Position numbers and translations under genes: made by a program
Notes under the pieces: model-generated
What the model was told of the DNA's origin: nothing
Databases searched by the model: none
Seen by the model: only the letters and a program-made list of their open reading frames with translations
From: Polaromonas sp.
Lineage (GTDB): Bacteria > Pseudomonadota > Gammaproteobacteria > Burkholderiales > Burkholderiaceae
Assembly: GCA_013823505.1 (NCBI GenBank)
Contig: PNMH01000012.1
Location: 3,789-67,788 of the forward strand
Direction of reading: 5' to 3'
DNA: 64,000 nt
Shown: positions 9,281 through 20,484 of the stretch, in pieces
Position numbering within the stretch: position 1 is the first letter of the stretch
Layout: each line of letters starts with the position of its first letter

Positions 9281-9760
9281 ATGATTGAAGGCGTATTCAA
9301 GGAAGGTTTTGTCACCACCAGCTACGACTCGGTGGTGAACTGGGCCAAGACCGGCTCGCTGTGGCCCATGACCTTTGGTCTCGCTTGCTGCGCGGTCGAA
9401 ATGATGCATGCGGCTGCCGCGCGATACGACATCGGGCGCTTCGGCTCCGAGGTGTTTCGCGCCAGCCCGCGCCAATCCGATCTGATGATCGTGGCCGGCA
9501 CACTGTGCAACAAGATGGCGCCCGCCTTGCGCAAGGTCTACGACCAGATGGCCGAGCCGCGCTGGGTGCTTTCCATGGGTTCGTGCGCGAACGGTGGTGG
9601 CTACTACCACTACAGCTATTCGGTGGTGCGCGGTTGTGACCGCATCGTGCCGGTGGATGTGTACGTGCCCGGCTGTCCGCCCACGGCAGAGGCCTTGCTG
9701 TACGGAATCATCCAGCTGCAGCAGAAAATCCGCCGCACCCAGACCATTGCCCGCGCTTGA
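9281..9760 (+). CDS. nuoB: NADH-quinone oxidoreductase subunit B
   Basis: A 159-residue peripheral-arm subunit that binds the terminal [4Fe-4S] cluster N2. The four ligands are visible as the tandem Cys36-Cys37 in GLACCAVEM, Cys102 in GSCANGGG and Cys132 in [10 protein letters not shown]. It accepts electrons from the NuoI clusters and passes them to quinone at the interface with NuoD. Normal length. Confidence 0.98.
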   Translation: MIEGVFKEGFVTTSYDSVVNWAKTGSLWPMTFGLACCAVEMMHAAAARYDIGRFGSEVFRASPRQSDLMIVAGTLCNKMAPALRKVYDQMAEPRWVLSMGSCANGGGYYHYSYSVVRGCDRIVPVDVYVPGCPPTAEALLYGIIQLQQKIRRTQTIARA

Positions 9761-9804
9761 GCGCTGGCTGCTCCACGGCGAAACGAGTCCCCAGAGACGC
9801 ACCC

Positions 9805-10428
9805 ATGACCGACACCCCAACGACTTCATACGCTGTTGCACCGGAAGCCCTGAAGCACGCCCTGACCGAGTTGCTCGGTGAACGTGTTGTGTCGCTGGAG
9901 GTGGTGCGGGAAGAATTGACGTTGGTCATCAAGGCGGTCGACTACCTTGCGGTCATGAAGACCTTGCGCGACGCGCCTCAGGCGGCGTTCGAGCAACTCA
10001 TCGATCTGTGTGGCATGGACTACCAGACCTATGGCGATGGTCGTTGGGAAGGCCAGCGTTTTGCGGCCGTGGTGCATCTGCTGTCGGTCACGCACAACCA
10101 CAGGGTGCGCGTGCGGGTTTTCTGTCCCGAGGATGATTTTCCGGTGCTGCCGTCGGTCACGCCGCTTTGGGCCGCTGCCAACTGGTACGAGCGCGAAGCG
10201 TTTGACCTCTTCGGTATCGTCTTCGAAGGTCACGACGATCTGCGTCGCATCCTCACCGACTACGGTTTCATTGGCCACCCCTTCCGCAAGGACTTCCCGC
10301 TGTCGGGTCACGTCGAAATGCGCTACGACGCCGAGCGCCAGCGCGTGATCTACGAGCCGGTGAGCATCGAGCCCCGCGAAATCACGCCGCGCATCATCCG
10401 CGAAGACAACTACGGGGGCCTGCACTGA
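9805..10428 (+). CDS. nuoC: NADH-quinone oxidoreductase subunit C
   Basis: A 207-residue subunit of the quinone-reducing connecting module. It contains the family signature [20 protein letters not shown] (about residues 128-147) and the C-terminal [15 protein letters not shown]. The ATG at 9805 is preferred; a longer frame from a TTG at 9757 would overlap nuoB and add 16 unsupported residues. It is separate from nuoD, unlike the fused NuoCD of enterobacteria. Confidence 0.97.
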   Translation: MTDTPTTSYAVAPEALKHALTELLGERVVSLEVVREELTLVIKAVDYLAVMKTLRDAPQAAFEQLIDLCGMDYQTYGDGRWEGQRFAAVVHLLSVTHNHRVRVRVFCPEDDFPVLPSVTPLWAAANWYEREAFDLFGIVFEGHDDLRRILTDYGFIGHPFRKDFPLSGHVEMRYDAERQRVIYEPVSIEPREITPRIIREDNYGGLH

Positions 10429-10455
10429 GGGCTCTGGCCTTCCTGCGACATCGTC

Positions 10456-11709
10456 ATGGCTGAAATCAAGAACTACACCCTCAACTTTGGTCCGCAGCAC
10501 CCGGCCGCGCACGGTGTGCTGCGCCTCGTGCTCGAGCTGGATGGCGAGGTCGTGCAACGCGCAGACCCGCACATCGGCCTGCTGCACCGCGCCACCGAAA
10601 AACTCGCCGAGCACAAGACCTACATCCAGTCGCTGCCCTACATGGATCGGCTGGACTATGTGTCGATGATGTGCAACGAGCACGCGTACTGCCTGGCCAT
10701 CGAGAAATTGCTCGGCATCGATGTGCCGATTCGTGCGCAGTACATCCGGGTGATGTTCAGCGAGATCACGCGCCTGCTCAACCACCTCATGTGGCTGGGT
10801 TCCCACGGCAACGATTGCGGCAGTTCGACCATCCTGATCTATGCGTTCCGCGAGCGCGAAGACCTGTTCGACATGTACGAGGCGGTGTCGGGTGCGCGCA
10901 TGCATGCGGCGTATTTCCGCCCGGGTGGTGTGTACCGCGATCTGCCGGACACCATGCCGCAGTACAAGCACAGCAAGATCCGCAATGCGCGAGCGATGGA
11001 GCAGATGAACACGAACCGCCAGGGTTCGCTGCTCGACTTCATCGATGACTTCACGAAGCGCTTCCCCACGTATCTCGCCGAGTACCACACGCTGCTGACC
11101 GACAACCGCATCTGGAAGCAGCGCACTGTGGGCATCGGTGTGGTGACGCCAGAGCGTGCGCTCAACCTGGGCATGACCGGTCCGATGCTGCGCGGCTCCG
11201 GCATCGCCTGGGACTTGCGCAAGAAACAGCCGTACGACGTTTACGGTCAGATGGACTTCGACATTCCGGTGGGCAAGACCGGTGACTGCTACGACCGCTA
11301 CCTCGTCCGCATGGAAGAGATGAAGCAGTCCAACCGCATCATCGAGCAGTGCTCCAAGTGGCTGCGCGCCAACCCCGGCCCGGTGATCACTGACAACCAC
11401 AAGGTGGCAGCACCCGCCCGTGAGGCCATGAAGGCCAACATGGAAGAGCTGATCCACCACTTCAAGCTCTTCACCGAAGGCTTCCACGTGCCCGAAGGTG
11501 AGGCCTACGCAGCGGTGGAACACCCCAAGGGTGAGTTCGGCATTTACCTGGTAAGCGACGGCGCCAACAAGCCTTACCGCCTGAAGATCCGCGCACCCGG
11601 TTTTGCGCACCTGGCCACGATGGACGAGATGGCGCGCGGCCACATGCTGGCCGACGCCGTGGCCATCATCGGCACCATGGACATTGTTTTCGGGGAGATC
11701 GACCGATGA
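10456..11709 (+). CDS. nuoD: NADH-quinone oxidoreductase subunit D
   Basis: A 417-residue 49-kDa-type subunit that forms the quinone-binding site with NuoB. It begins with [19 protein letters not shown], containing the conserved quinone-site His of the PQHPAAHG loop, and ends with [14 protein letters not shown] IVFGEIDR. Length is standard for bacterial NuoD. Its stop overlaps the nuoE start (ATGA). Confidence 0.98.
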   Translation: MAEIKNYTLNFGPQHPAAHGVLRLVLELDGEVVQRADPHIGLLHRATEKLAEHKTYIQSLPYMDRLDYVSMMCNEHAYCLAIEKLLGIDVPIRAQYIRVMFSEITRLLNHLMWLGSHGNDCGSSTILIYAFREREDLFDMYEAVSGARMHAAYFRPGGVYRDLPDTMPQYKHSKIRNARAMEQMNTNRQGSLLDFIDDFTKRFPTYLAEYHTLLTDNRIWKQRTVGIGVVTPERALNLGMTGPMLRGSGIAWDLRKKQPYDVYGQMDFDIPVGKTGDCYDRYLVRMEEMKQSNRIIEQCSKWLRANPGPVITDNHKVAAPAREAMKANMEELIHHFKLFTEGFHVPEGEAYAAVEHPKGEFGIYLVSDGANKPYRLKIRAPGFAHLATMDEMARGHMLADAVAIIGTMDIVFGEIDR

Positions 11710-12227
11710 GCACCGGCCAAGCAGTTGCCGCTGTGGAATTCAGCAGCGCCACCCAACAGCGCTTCGCGCGCGAGGTCGCCAAGTACCCAGCCGACCAGGC
11801 TCAGTCGGCGGTGATGGCCTGCCTGTCCATCATCCAGCAGGAGATGGGCTTTGTGGGCACTGGCGCAGAAGCGGCGCTGGCCGCCTACCTGGGCATGGAG
11901 CCGATCGCCGTGCACGAGGTGACCACCTTCTACAACATGTACAACCAGCAGCCGGTGGGCAAGTTCAAGCTCAACGTCTGCACCAACCTGCCTTGCCAGT
12001 TGCGCGATGGTCAGAGTGCCTTGCACCACCTCGAAAACAAGCTCGGCATCACCATGGGCGGCACCACGGCAGACGGCTTGTTCACCCTGCAGCAAAGTGA
12101 GTGCCTCGGCGCCTGCGCCGATTCACCGGTGATGCTGGTCAACGACCGCCACATGTGCAGCTTCATGAGCAACGACAAGTTGGACCAGCTGATCGACGGC
12201 CTGCGTGCTTCAGAAGGACAGTCATGA
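11706..12227 (+). CDS. nuoE: NADH-quinone oxidoreductase subunit E
   Basis: A 173-residue thioredoxin-fold subunit carrying the off-pathway [2Fe-2S] cluster N1a. Ligands are Cys92 and Cys97 ([10 protein letters not shown]) and Cys133 and Cys137 ([11 protein letters not shown]). It belongs to the NADH-dehydrogenase module with NuoF and NuoG. It overlaps nuoD by 4 bp at its start and nuoF by 4 bp at its end, both ATGA junctions. Confidence 0.98.
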   Translation: MSTGQAVAAVEFSSATQQRFAREVAKYPADQAQSAVMACLSIIQQEMGFVGTGAEAALAAYLGMEPIAVHEVTTFYNMYNQQPVGKFKLNVCTNLPCQLRDGQSALHHLENKLGITMGGTTADGLFTLQQSECLGACADSPVMLVNDRHMCSFMSNDKLDQLIDGLRASEGQS

Positions 12228-13597
12228 ACGCCGAACAGATCCTTTCGCAGTTCCGCGCCAACGGCGTGCAAACCTGCTTCCATGGCCGTCACATCAATCC
12301 CCAGATCTACGCTGATCTCAATGGCGGCAATTGGTCGCTGAAGGATTACGTGGCGCGAGGTGGTTACCAAGCCTTGCGCAAGGTGCTGGGCAAGGACGGC
12401 GCCGAGCCAGCGGGTGACCCACCGGTGGTGGGCATGACGCAGGACCAGGTGATTGCCACGCTCAAGGAGTCGGCATTGCGCGGTCGCGGCGGTGCGGGTT
12501 TCCCCACCGGCCTGAAGTGGAGCTTCATGCCGCGCCAGTTCCCGGGTCAAAAGTACCTGGTGTGCAACTCCGACGAGGGCGAACCGGGCACCTGCAAGGA
12601 CCGCGACATCCTGATGTACAACCCGCACATCGTGATCGAAGGCATGGCCATTGCCGCCTTCGCGATGGGCATCAGCGTGGGCTACAACTACATCCACGGC
12701 GAGATCTTCGAGGCCTACGACCGCTTCGAAGCCGCGCTGGAAGAGGCCCGCGCCGCCGGCCTGCTGGGCGACAACATCCTGGACAGCGGCTTCAGTTTCC
12801 AGCTGCATGCGTTCCACGGCTTCGGCGCCTACATCTGCGGCGAAGAAACCGCGCTGCTTGAATCGCTCGAAGGCAAGAAGGGGCAGCCGCGTTTCAAGCC
12901 ACCGTTCCCGGCCAGCTTCGGCCTGTACGGCAAGCCCACCACGATCAACAACACCGAGACCTTCGCGGCGGTGCCCTGGATCATCCGCAACGGCGGCGCT
13001 GCGTACCTCGCCTGCGGCAAACCGAACAACGGCGGCACCAAGATCTTCTCGGTGAGCGGTGATGTGGAGATGCCGGGCAACTACGAAGTGCCCATGGGCA
13101 CGCCGTTCAGCAAGCTGCTTGAACTCGCCGGTGGTGTGCGCAAGGGCCGCACGCTCAAGGCCGTGATTCCTGGCGGCTCGTCGTCGCCCGTGCTGCCCGC
13201 ATCCATCATGATGGACTGCACCATGGACTACGACTCGATCGCCAAGGCCGGCTCCATGCTGGGCTCCGGCGCCGTGATCGTGATGGACGACAGCCGTTGC
13301 ATGGTCGAGTCGCTCAAGCGCCTGTCCTACTTCTACATGCACGAATCGTGCGGTCAGTGCACACCGTGCCGCGAAGGCACGGGCTGGCTCTGGCGCATGG
13401 TCAGCCGCATCGACGAGGGTGAAGGCCGCCCCGCCGACATGGCGTTGCTGGACAACGTGGCCGAGAACATCATGGGCCGCACCATATGCGCCCTGGGCGA
13501 TGCAGCGGCCATGCCGGTGCGCGCCATGATCAAACACTTCCGGCATGAGTTCGAGGCCAAGATTGCGGCCGCTCAGTCGCCAGCCAAGGCTGCATAA
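12224..13597 (+). CDS. nuoF: NADH-quinone oxidoreductase subunit F
   Basis: A 457-residue subunit that oxidises NADH through FMN and passes electrons to cluster N3. FMN/NADH-binding glycine loop [10 protein letters not shown] is at residues 87-96, followed by [15 protein letters not shown]. The N3 [4Fe-4S] motif [12 protein letters not shown] lies near residue 370, with a fourth Cys at ICALGDAAA. The ATG at 12224 overlaps the nuoE stop by 4 bp, which decides against the longer frame from 12101. Confidence 0.98.
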   Translation: MNAEQILSQFRANGVQTCFHGRHINPQIYADLNGGNWSLKDYVARGGYQALRKVLGKDGAEPAGDPPVVGMTQDQVIATLKESALRGRGGAGFPTGLKWSFMPRQFPGQKYLVCNSDEGEPGTCKDRDILMYNPHIVIEGMAIAAFAMGISVGYNYIHGEIFEAYDRFEAALEEARAAGLLGDNILDSGFSFQLHAFHGFGAYICGEETALLESLEGKKGQPRFKPPFPASFGLYGKPTTINNTETFAAVPWIIRNGGAAYLACGKPNNGGTKIFSVSGDVEMPGNYEVPMGTPFSKLLELAGGVRKGRTLKAVIPGGSSSPVLPASIMMDCTMDYDSIAKAGSMLGSGAVIVMDDSRCMVESLKRLSYFYMHESCGQCTPCREGTGWLWRMVSRIDEGEGRPADMALLDNVAENIMGRTICALGDAAAMPVRAMIKHFRHEFEAKIAAAQSPAKAA

Positions 13598-13610
13598 GAG
13601 AAAAACTCCC

Positions 13611-15743
13611 ATGGTTGAAATCGAACTCGACGGCAAGAAGGTGGAAGTGCCCCCGGGCAGCATGGTCATGCATGCGGCCGAGAAGGCCGGCACCTACATC
13701 CCGCATTTCTGCTATCACAAGAAACTGTCCATCGCGGCCAACTGCCGCATGTGCCTGGTCGATGTGGAGAAGGCGCCCAAGCCCATGCCGGCCTGCGCCA
13801 CCCCGGTCACGCAGGGCATGATCGTTCGCACCAAGAGCGACAAGGCCATCAAGGCCCAGCAGTCGGTGATGGAGTTCCTGCTCATCAACCACCCGCTGGA
13901 CTGCCCCATCTGCGACCAGGGCGGTGAGTGCCAGTTGCAGGATCTTGCCGTGGGCTATGGCAGTTCCGGTTCGCGCTACGAAGAAGAAAAACGCGTCGTG
14001 TTCCACAAGGACGTGGGACCGCTCATTTCCATGCAGGAGATGAGCCGCTGCATCCATTGCACCCGCTGCGTGCGCTTTGGCCAGGAAGTGGCCGGCGTGA
14101 TGGAGCTGGGCATGATCCACCGCGGCGAACACGCCGAGATCACCACGGTGCTCGGCGATACGGTCGATTCCGAACTCTCGGGCAACATGATCGACATCTG
14201 CCCGGTCGGCGCGCTCACCAGCAAGCCATTCCGTTACAGCGCCCGCACCTGGGAACTTTCACGCCGCAAGAGCGTGAGCCCGCACGACTCCACCGGAGCC
14301 AATCTGATCATTCAGGTGAAGAACCACAAGGTCATGCGCGTGGTGCCGCTGGAAAACGAAGCGGTCAACGAATGCTGGATCGCCGATCGCGACCGCTTCT
14401 CGTACGAAGCCGTCAACAGCGAAGACCGCCTGACCGCGCCTATGCTCAAGCAGGGCGGCGAATGGAAGACGGTCGACTGGCAGACCGCGCTTGAATACGT
14501 GGCCAATGGCTTGAAGCAGGTGAGGGCCGACCATGGAGCGGCTGCCATCGGCTTGCTGGCCAGCCCGCACAGCACGCTGGAAGAGTTGGCCCTGGCCGGT
14601 GCGTTCGTGCGCGGACTGGGCAGCCAGAACATCGACAGCCGCCTGCGTCACGCCGACTTTTCCAACGCGGCACCCGCGGGTGCGGCGCGCTGGCTCGGCC
14701 TGCCCGTTGCATCACTTTCCAACCTCCAGCGTGTGCTGGTGGTCGGCTCCAACCTGCGCAAGGACCACCCGCTGTTTGCGCAACGCATCCGTCAGGCACA
14801 GCGCAAAGGTGCTCAGGTCAACGTGCTCAACGCAGTGGCTCAAGATTGGGCCATGCCTCTGAAGAACGTTTTGCTCGCCGACAGCCATGTCTGGGTGTCG
14901 GCACTGGCCGGTATCGCGTCTGCCATCGCCGCCGAGACCGGCGCGAGCGCGCCTGTGAATGCCGACGTCACCGATGCGCACCGTGCCGTGGCCAAGTCGT
15001 TGCTGGGTGGTGAGCACAAAGCCATCCTGCTCGGCAACGCCGCTGCCCATCACGAAAAAGCAGCCAGCCTGCTGTCGCTGGCGAACTGGATCGCGCAGCA
15101 GACCGGTGCCACGGTGGGTTACCTGACTGAAGCCGCCAACACGGTGGGCGCTCAGCTCGTGGGCGCTGTGCCAGGGCAGGGCGGCTTGAACACTGGTCAG
15201 ATGCTTGGCGGTGCAGTCAAGGCGCTGGTTCTGCTCAACACCGAGCCCGCGCACGACAGCGCGGCTGGAACCGAAGGTCTGGCCGGCGTCGGCATGGTCG
15301 TCACGCTGAGCCCGTTCAAGACCAACCTCGACATCAGCGATGTGCTGTTGCCGATCGCCCCGTTCACGGAAACGTCAGGTTCCTTTGTCAACGCCGAGGG
15401 CCGTCTGCAAAGCTTCCACGCCGTGGTTCGCCCCCTGGGTGAAACGCGCCCGGCCTGGAAGGTGATCCGGGTGCTGGGCAACCTGCTGGGACTGGCCGGC
15501 TTCGATGCCGACTCATCGCAAGCCGTGCTGGCCAGCGCGTTGCCTGGCGTGGCCAGTGGCGCCATGGTGGACGCTGGCCGCTTGAACAACAGCAGCGCCG
15601 AGTCGATCGACATGGCTCCTGCCAGCAGCGAGCCCTGTGTGGCCAGCATCTACCAGCTTGATGGCCTGGTGCGCCGCGCACCAGCCCTGCAGCTCACGGC
15701 CGATGCCCGGGCCAACCTGATCGCTGACGAGGTGCACGCATGA
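13611..15743 (+). CDS. nuoG: NADH-quinone oxidoreductase subunit G
   Basis: A 710-residue molybdopterin-oxidoreductase-like subunit with several iron-sulfur clusters. The N-terminal [2Fe-2S] cluster N1b is held by Cys34, Cys45, Cys48 and Cys62. [18 protein letters not shown] gives the N5 His/Cys site, and [16 protein letters not shown] the next [4Fe-4S] cluster. The large C-terminal domain resembles formate dehydrogenases without cofactor. The ATG at 13611 matches the family start; the longer frame overlaps nuoF. The divergence of the C-terminal half is normal for betaproteobacteria. Confidence 0.97.
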   Translation: MVEIELDGKKVEVPPGSMVMHAAEKAGTYIPHFCYHKKLSIAANCRMCLVDVEKAPKPMPACATPVTQGMIVRTKSDKAIKAQQSVMEFLLINHPLDCPICDQGGECQLQDLAVGYGSSGSRYEEEKRVVFHKDVGPLISMQEMSRCIHCTRCVRFGQEVAGVMELGMIHRGEHAEITTVLGDTVDSELSGNMIDICPVGALTSKPFRYSARTWELSRRKSVSPHDSTGANLIIQVKNHKVMRVVPLENEAVNECWIADRDRFSYEAVNSEDRLTAPMLKQGGEWKTVDWQTALEYVANGLKQVRADHGAAAIGLLASPHSTLEELALAGAFVRGLGSQNIDSRLRHADFSNAAPAGAARWLGLPVASLSNLQRVLVVGSNLRKDHPLFAQRIRQAQRKGAQVNVLNAVAQDWAMPLKNVLLADSHVWVSALAGIASAIAAETGASAPVNADVTDAHRAVAKSLLGGEHKAILLGNAAAHHEKAASLLSLANWIAQQTGATVGYLTEAANTVGAQLVGAVPGQGGLNTGQMLGGAVKALVLLNTEPAHDSAAGTEGLAGVGMVVTLSPFKTNLDISDVLLPIAPFTETSGSFVNAEGRLQSFHAVVRPLGETRPAWKVIRVLGNLLGLAGFDADSSQAVLASALPGVASGAMVDAGRLNNSSAESIDMAPASSEPCVASIYQLDGLVRRAPALQLTADARANLIADEVHA

Positions 15744-16822
15744 TCGACGCGATGTACAACAGCGGGCTCGGTCTGATCGCCGCGCCCTGGTGGACCACCG
15801 CGGCCTGGCCCGTGATCTGGAATCTGATCAAGATCGTGGCCGTGCTGGCCCCCTTGATGGGCGCCGTGGCCTACCTCACGCTTTGGGAGCGCAAGCTGTT
15901 GGGTTGGATCCAGGTGCGCCACGGACCCAACCGCGTGGGGCCCTTCGGTCTGCTGCAGCCGATTGCCGATGCGCTCAAGCTGCTCACCAAGGAGCTGATC
16001 CGCCCGAGCGCAGCGAGCAACGGTCTGTTCCGGCTCGGCCCCATCATGGCGATCATGCCGGCGCTGGCCGCTTGGGTGGCCGTGCCTTTCGGCCCTGAAG
16101 CCGTGCTGGCCAACGTGAATGCCGGTCTGCTGGTGATTCTGGCCATCACCTCGATCGAGGTCTACGGCGTGATCATCGCGGGCTGGGCGTCCAACTCGAA
16201 ATACGCCTTCCTCGGTGCGCTGCGCGCGTCGGCCCAGATGGTGAGCTACGAGATTGCCATCGGCTTCTGTTTCCTGATCGTGGTGATGACCGCAGGCAGT
16301 CTGAACCTGGTCGACATTGTGAACTCGCAGGCGCGCGGCATGGCCGCCTCGCAAGGGCTGAACTTCCTGTCCTGGAATTGGTTGCCGCTGTTGCCCATCT
16401 TCTTCGTCTACCTGATCTCCGGCGTGGCTGAGACCAACCGCCACCCGTTCGACGTCGTCGAGGGCGAGGCCGAGATCGTGGCCGGTCACATGGTCGAGTA
16501 CTCGGGCATGGGCTTTGCCATCTTCTTCCTGGCCGAATACGCCAGCATGTGGCTGATCTCGGTGCTGGCGGTGCTGATGTTCCTCGGTGGCTGGTTGCCG
16601 CCTGTCGACAGCGCCGTGTTCAACTGGATCCCCGGCTGGATCTGGCTCGGCCTGAAAACCTTCCTGGTGGTGTCCATGTTCATCTGGATCCGCGCCACCT
16701 TCCCGCGCTTCCGCTACGACCAGATCATGCGTCTGGGCTGGAAGATCTTCATTCCCGTCACGCTCATCTACCTGCTGCTCGTCGGCGGCCTGATGCAGAC
16801 GTCGTGGAACCTCTGGAAATAA
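15740..16822 (+). CDS. nuoH: NADH-quinone oxidoreductase subunit H
   Basis: A 360-residue membrane subunit linking the peripheral arm to the proton-pumping arm. Its eight or so hydrophobic segments are interrupted by two conserved cytoplasmic loops: [19 protein letters not shown] (about residues 47-65) and [19 protein letters not shown], which line the quinone tunnel. It starts within the nuoG stop (ATGA). Confidence 0.98.
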   Translation: MIDAMYNSGLGLIAAPWWTTAAWPVIWNLIKIVAVLAPLMGAVAYLTLWERKLLGWIQVRHGPNRVGPFGLLQPIADALKLLTKELIRPSAASNGLFRLGPIMAIMPALAAWVAVPFGPEAVLANVNAGLLVILAITSIEVYGVIIAGWASNSKYAFLGALRASAQMVSYEIAIGFCFLIVVMTAGSLNLVDIVNSQARGMAASQGLNFLSWNWLPLLPIFFVYLISGVAETNRHPFDVVEGEAEIVAGHMVEYSGMGFAIFFLAEYASMWLISVLAVLMFLGGWLPPVDSAVFNWIPGWIWLGLKTFLVVSMFIWIRATFPRFRYDQIMRLGWKIFIPVTLIYLLLVGGLMQTSWNLWK

Positions 16823-16836
16823 GAGGGCGATTGACC

Positions 16837-17373
16837 ATGTCCACCATCACCGCCAACCCCGTCGCATCCCCTGCGGTCGTGGCACCGTTTTCCTTCCGCG
16901 ACTTCCTCAACAGCTTCCTGCTGGTGGAGTTGTTCAAGGGCATGGCCCTGACCGGCCGCTACGCCTTCAAGCGCAAGATCACGGTGCAGTTCCCCGAGGA
17001 AAAGACGCCGCTGTCGCCGCGCTTCCGGGGCCTGCACGCACTGCGCCGTTATGAAAACGGCGAAGAGCGATGCATCGCCTGCAAGCTGTGCGAAGCCGTG
17101 TGTCCGGCCATGGCCATCACCATCGAATCCGATGTCCGCGATGACGGTTCACGCCGCACCACCCGCTACGACATCGACTTGACCAAGTGCATCTTCTGCG
17201 GCTTCTGTGAAGAGAGCTGCCCGGTTGACTCCATCGTTGAAACGCACATCTTCGAATACCACGGCGAAAAGCGCGGAGACCTGTACTTCACCAAAGAGAT
17301 GCTGCTGGCTGTGGGCGACCGCTACGAGACCGAGATTGCCGCTGCCCGGGCCGCCGACGCCCCTTACCGCTGA
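16837..17373 (+). CDS. nuoI: NADH-quinone oxidoreductase subunit I
   Basis: A 178-residue ferredoxin-like subunit holding clusters N6a and N6b. The two [4Fe-4S] motifs are [12 protein letters not shown] (Cys79, 82, 85 and 89) and [12 protein letters not shown] (Cys118, 121, 124 and 128). The ATG at 16837 comes just after nuoH. The N-terminus is slightly longer than in some relatives; an internal start is possible but nothing supports it. Confidence 0.97.
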   Translation: MSTITANPVASPAVVAPFSFRDFLNSFLLVELFKGMALTGRYAFKRKITVQFPEEKTPLSPRFRGLHALRRYENGEERCIACKLCEAVCPAMAITIESDVRDDGSRRTTRYDIDLTKCIFCGFCEESCPVDSIVETHIFEYHGEKRGDLYFTKEMLLAVGDRYETEIAAARAADAPYR

Positions 17374-17424
17374 TCCGATCTGACGCCGGATTCGGACCGG
17401 AACAGACGACACAAGAACAACGCC

Positions 17425-18078
17425 ATGGATTACCAGACCGGCTTTTTTTACCTCTTCGCCGCGGTGCTGCTGTTTGCAGCCTTCCGCGTCATCACAGCGC
17501 GCAACCCGGTGCACGCTGTGCTGTTCCTGATGCTGGCGTTTTCGCAGGCGTCTGCGTTGTGGTTGTTGCTGAAGGCGGAGTTCCTTGGCATCACCCTGGT
17601 GCTGGTGTACCTGGGCGCGGTCATGGTGCTGTTCCTGTTTGTGGTGATGATGCTCGACATCAACATGGACAGCGTGCGCAAGGGTTTCTGGAAACACTTC
17701 CCGCTCGCCGCCATCTTGGGTGGTCTGGTGGCAGCTGAACTCATCGCGGTGCTGTTCGTGGGCTTCCCGAGCCTGACCACCAACCCCGATGCGGCGAACA
17801 CCGGAATCAACGCGGCCAACTACTCCAACACGCGTGAGCTTGGCCTGCTGCTCTACACCGAATACCTGTACCCCATTGAAGTGGCTGCTGTGATCTTGCT
17901 GGTGGCGATGATCGCCGCCATTGCACTCACGCTGCGCCAGCGCAAGGACAGCAAGGCCATCAATCCTGGCCTGCAAGTGCACGTGCGCGCTAGCGACCGC
18001 CTGGTGGTGCTACCGATGTCCGCCACACAGAAGGCCGCCCCTGAGGCGCCCACCACAGCCGAAGAGGCCAAGCCATGA
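17425..18078 (+). CDS. nuoJ: NADH-quinone oxidoreductase subunit J
   Basis: A 217-residue membrane subunit with five predicted hydrophobic segments and the ND6-type core ([20 protein letters not shown] through [19 protein letters not shown]). It ends with an Ala/Pro/Glu-rich cytoplasmic tail. Its stop overlaps nuoK (ATGA). Confidence 0.97.
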   Translation: MDYQTGFFYLFAAVLLFAAFRVITARNPVHAVLFLMLAFSQASALWLLLKAEFLGITLVLVYLGAVMVLFLFVVMMLDINMDSVRKGFWKHFPLAAILGGLVAAELIAVLFVGFPSLTTNPDAANTGINAANYSNTRELGLLLYTEYLYPIEVAAVILLVAMIAAIALTLRQRKDSKAINPGLQVHVRASDRLVVLPMSATQKAAPEAPTTAEEAKP

Positions 18079-18383
18079 GTCTCACACTGGGTCATTTCCT
18101 TGCCGTCGGTGCGATCCTGTTCGCTCTGTCGGTGGTCGGCATTTTCCTGAACCGCAAGAACCTGATCGTGCTGCTCATGGCCATTGAGCTGATGTTGCTC
18201 GCGGTCAACATGAACTTTGTGGCCTTCTCGCACTTCCTGGGTGACATGCACGGCCAAGTGTTCGTGTTCTTCATCCTGACCGTGGCCGCCGCCGAATCGG
18301 CGATCGGTCTGGCCATTCTCGTGCTGCTGTTCCGCAACAAGCATTCGATCAGCGTCGAAGAGCTCAACACGCTCAAAGGCTGA
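18075..18383 (+). CDS. nuoK: NADH-quinone oxidoreductase subunit K
   Basis: A 102-residue ND4L-type membrane subunit with three hydrophobic segments. The conserved acidic residue of TM2 is in [16 protein letters not shown] and that of TM3 in [14 protein letters not shown], both part of the proton channel at the start of the membrane arm. Standard length. Confidence 0.98.
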   Translation: MSLTLGHFLAVGAILFALSVVGIFLNRKNLIVLLMAIELMLLAVNMNFVAFSHFLGDMHGQVFVFFILTVAAAESAIGLAILVLLFRNKHSISVEELNTLKG

Positions 18384-18408
18384 GCCCCAGCCCTCAGACA
18401 AGAACACC

Positions 18409-20463
18409 ATGAGCACCACCCTTTCTGCCAGCACCCTGCTTGCCGTTCCCCTGGCGCCGCTGATCGGCGCGGCCCTGGCCGGCGTCTTGGGCACCACCTT
18501 CGGTGGCAACGTCATCGGCCGCCGCGCCTCGCACACCCTCACCATCCTGGGTGTGCTGGTCGCCTTCATCCTGTCGGCCATGACGCTCAAGAGCGTGGCC
18601 ATCGACGGAGCCCGCTTCAACGAGACCCTCTACACCTGGATGGTGGTGGGGGGGTTGAAGATGGAGATCGGCTTCCTGGTTGACGGCCTCACTGCCATGA
18701 TGATGGTGGTCGTGACCTTCGTCTCGCTCATGGTGCACCTCTACACCATTGGCTACATGGAAGAAGACGCCGGCTACAACCGCTTCTTCGCCTACATCTC
18801 GCTGTTCACCTTCTCCATGCTCATGCTGGTCATGAGCAACAACCTGCTGCAGTTGTTCTTTGGCTGGGAAGCGGTGGGCTTGGTGTCTTATCTGCTGATC
18901 GGCTTCTGGTTCAACAAGCCCACGGCGATCTTCGCCAACATGAAGGCCTTCCTGGTCAACCGCGTGGGCGACTTCGGCTTCATCCTCGGCATTGGTCTGA
19001 TCGTGGCTTATGCCGGCACGCTGAACTACACCGAGGTCTTTGCCAAGGCGCCCGCCCTCGGCGCCATGGGTTTCCCCGGCACCGACTGGCTGCTGATCAC
19101 CGTCATCTGCATCTGCCTCTTCATCGGTGCCATGGGCAAGAGCGCGCAATTCCCGCTGCATGTGTGGCTGCCCGATTCCATGGAAGGCCCGACGCCCATT
19201 TCGGCGCTGATCCACGCTGCGACCATGGTCACGGCCGGCATCTTCATGGTGGCGCGCATGTCACCGCTGTTCGAACTGTCCGACACGGCGCTGAACTTCA
19301 TCATGGTGATCGGCGCCATCACTGCGCTGTTCATGGGCTTTCTGGGCATCATCCAGAACGACATCAAGCGCATCGTGGCCTACTCCACGCTCTCGCAGCT
19401 GGGTTACATGACGGTGGCGCTCGGCGCCTCGGCCTACTCGGTGGCCGTGTTCCACCTCATGACGCACGCCTTCTTCAAAGCCTTGCTGTTCCTCGCGGCC
19501 GGCTCGGTGATCATGGGCCTGCACCACAACCAGGACATCCGCTGGATGGGCGCCGTGCGCAAGTACATGCCCATCACCTGGATCACCTCGCTGCTGGGCA
19601 CGCTGGCCCTCATTGGCACGCCGCTGTTCTCGGGTTTTTATTCCAAGGACTCCATCATCGAGGCGGTGCACTTCAGCAACCTGCCGGCCTCGGGCTTCGC
19701 TTACTTTGCCGTGCTCGCTGGCGTGTTCGTCACTTCGTTCTATTCGTTCCGCCTCTACTTCCTCGTGTTCCACGGAAAAGAGCGCTACGACCAGAACCCG
19801 GACGCCCACCACGACGACCACGGGCACCATGACGAGCACGGGCACGGGCACGGGCACGGGCACGGGCACGGGCACGACAACAAGCCGCACGAGTCGCCCT
19901 GGGTGGTGACGGTGCCGCTGGTGCTGCTGGCGATCCCTTCGGTGGTGATCGGCTTCATGACCATCCAGCCCATGGTGTTCGGTGACTTCTTCAAGGACGC
20001 GATCTTCATCAATGCCGCGGCCCACCCGGCCATGACGAAGTTTGCCGAGATTTTCCACGGCCCCTTGGGTATGGCGACACATGCCCTGTCCACCCTGCCG
20101 CTGTATCTGGCTCTGGCTGGGGCTGTTAGCGCTTGGTACATGTACCTGATCAACCCGGCCGTGCCGGCCGCTATCGGCCGCGCGCTGCGCCCGCTGGTGG
20201 TGGTGCTGGAAAACAAGTACTACATGGACTGGTTCAACGAGAACGTGCTGGCCAAGGGTGCGCGCGGTCTGGGCATCGGTCTCTGGAAGGGTGGCGATCG
20301 GGGGGTGATCGAAGGCGGTGTGGTCAACGCCAGCTGGAAGCTGGTGGGCCTGGTCTCCGGCGTGGTGCGCCGCGCACAGACCGGCTACCTGTACCACTAC
20401 GCGCTGATGATGATCGTGGGTGTGCTGCTGTTCATGACGTACTTCGTCTGGCTCGCCAAATAA
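18409..20463 (+). CDS. nuoL: NADH-quinone oxidoreductase subunit L
   Basis: A 684-residue antiporter-like proton-pumping subunit at the tip of the membrane arm. Key motifs include WEAVGLVSYLLIGFW and the lysine-bearing GAMGKSAQFPLHVWLPDSM. It is longer than the E. coli protein (613 residues), partly because of a loop rich in His, Asp and Gly at about residues 464-492, part of which is encoded by a perfect hexanucleotide repeat. The C-terminal amphipathic helix and final TM segment are present. Confidence 0.97.
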   Translation: MSTTLSASTLLAVPLAPLIGAALAGVLGTTFGGNVIGRRASHTLTILGVLVAFILSAMTLKSVAIDGARFNETLYTWMVVGGLKMEIGFLVDGLTAMMMVVVTFVSLMVHLYTIGYMEEDAGYNRFFAYISLFTFSMLMLVMSNNLLQLFFGWEAVGLVSYLLIGFWFNKPTAIFANMKAFLVNRVGDFGFILGIGLIVAYAGTLNYTEVFAKAPALGAMGFPGTDWLLITVICICLFIGAMGKSAQFPLHVWLPDSMEGPTPISALIHAATMVTAGIFMVARMSPLFELSDTALNFIMVIGAITALFMGFLGIIQNDIKRIVAYSTLSQLGYMTVALGASAYSVAVFHLMTHAFFKALLFLAAGSVIMGLHHNQDIRWMGAVRKYMPITWITSLLGTLALIGTPLFSGFYSKDSIIEAVHFSNLPASGFAYFAVLAGVFVTSFYSFRLYFLVFHGKERYDQNPDAHHDDHGHHDEHGHGHGHGHGHGHDNKPHESPWVVTVPLVLLAIPSVVIGFMTIQPMVFGDFFKDAIFINAAAHPAMTKFAEIFHGPLGMATHALSTLPLYLALAGAVSAWYMYLINPAVPAAIGRALRPLVVVLENKYYMDWFNENVLAKGARGLGIGLWKGGDRGVIEGGVVNASWKLVGLVSGVVRRAQTGYLYHYALMMIVGVLLFMTYFVWLAK
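19837..19878 (+). repeat. Hexanucleotide tandem repeat inside nuoL
   Basis: Six perfect copies of CACGGG (19837-19872) followed by the variant CACGAC. In the nuoL frame each unit codes His-Gly. Copy-number change keeps the frame, so the loop could vary in length without inactivating the gene. Confidence 0.9.
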
Positions 20464-20484
20464 AACAAGAGGAAGAAGAACATC

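Noticed and set aside
19837..19878. Possible CRISPR array or mobile-element repeat at the CACGGG run
   Set aside because: Units are only 6 bp, contiguous without spacers, and in frame with nuoL.
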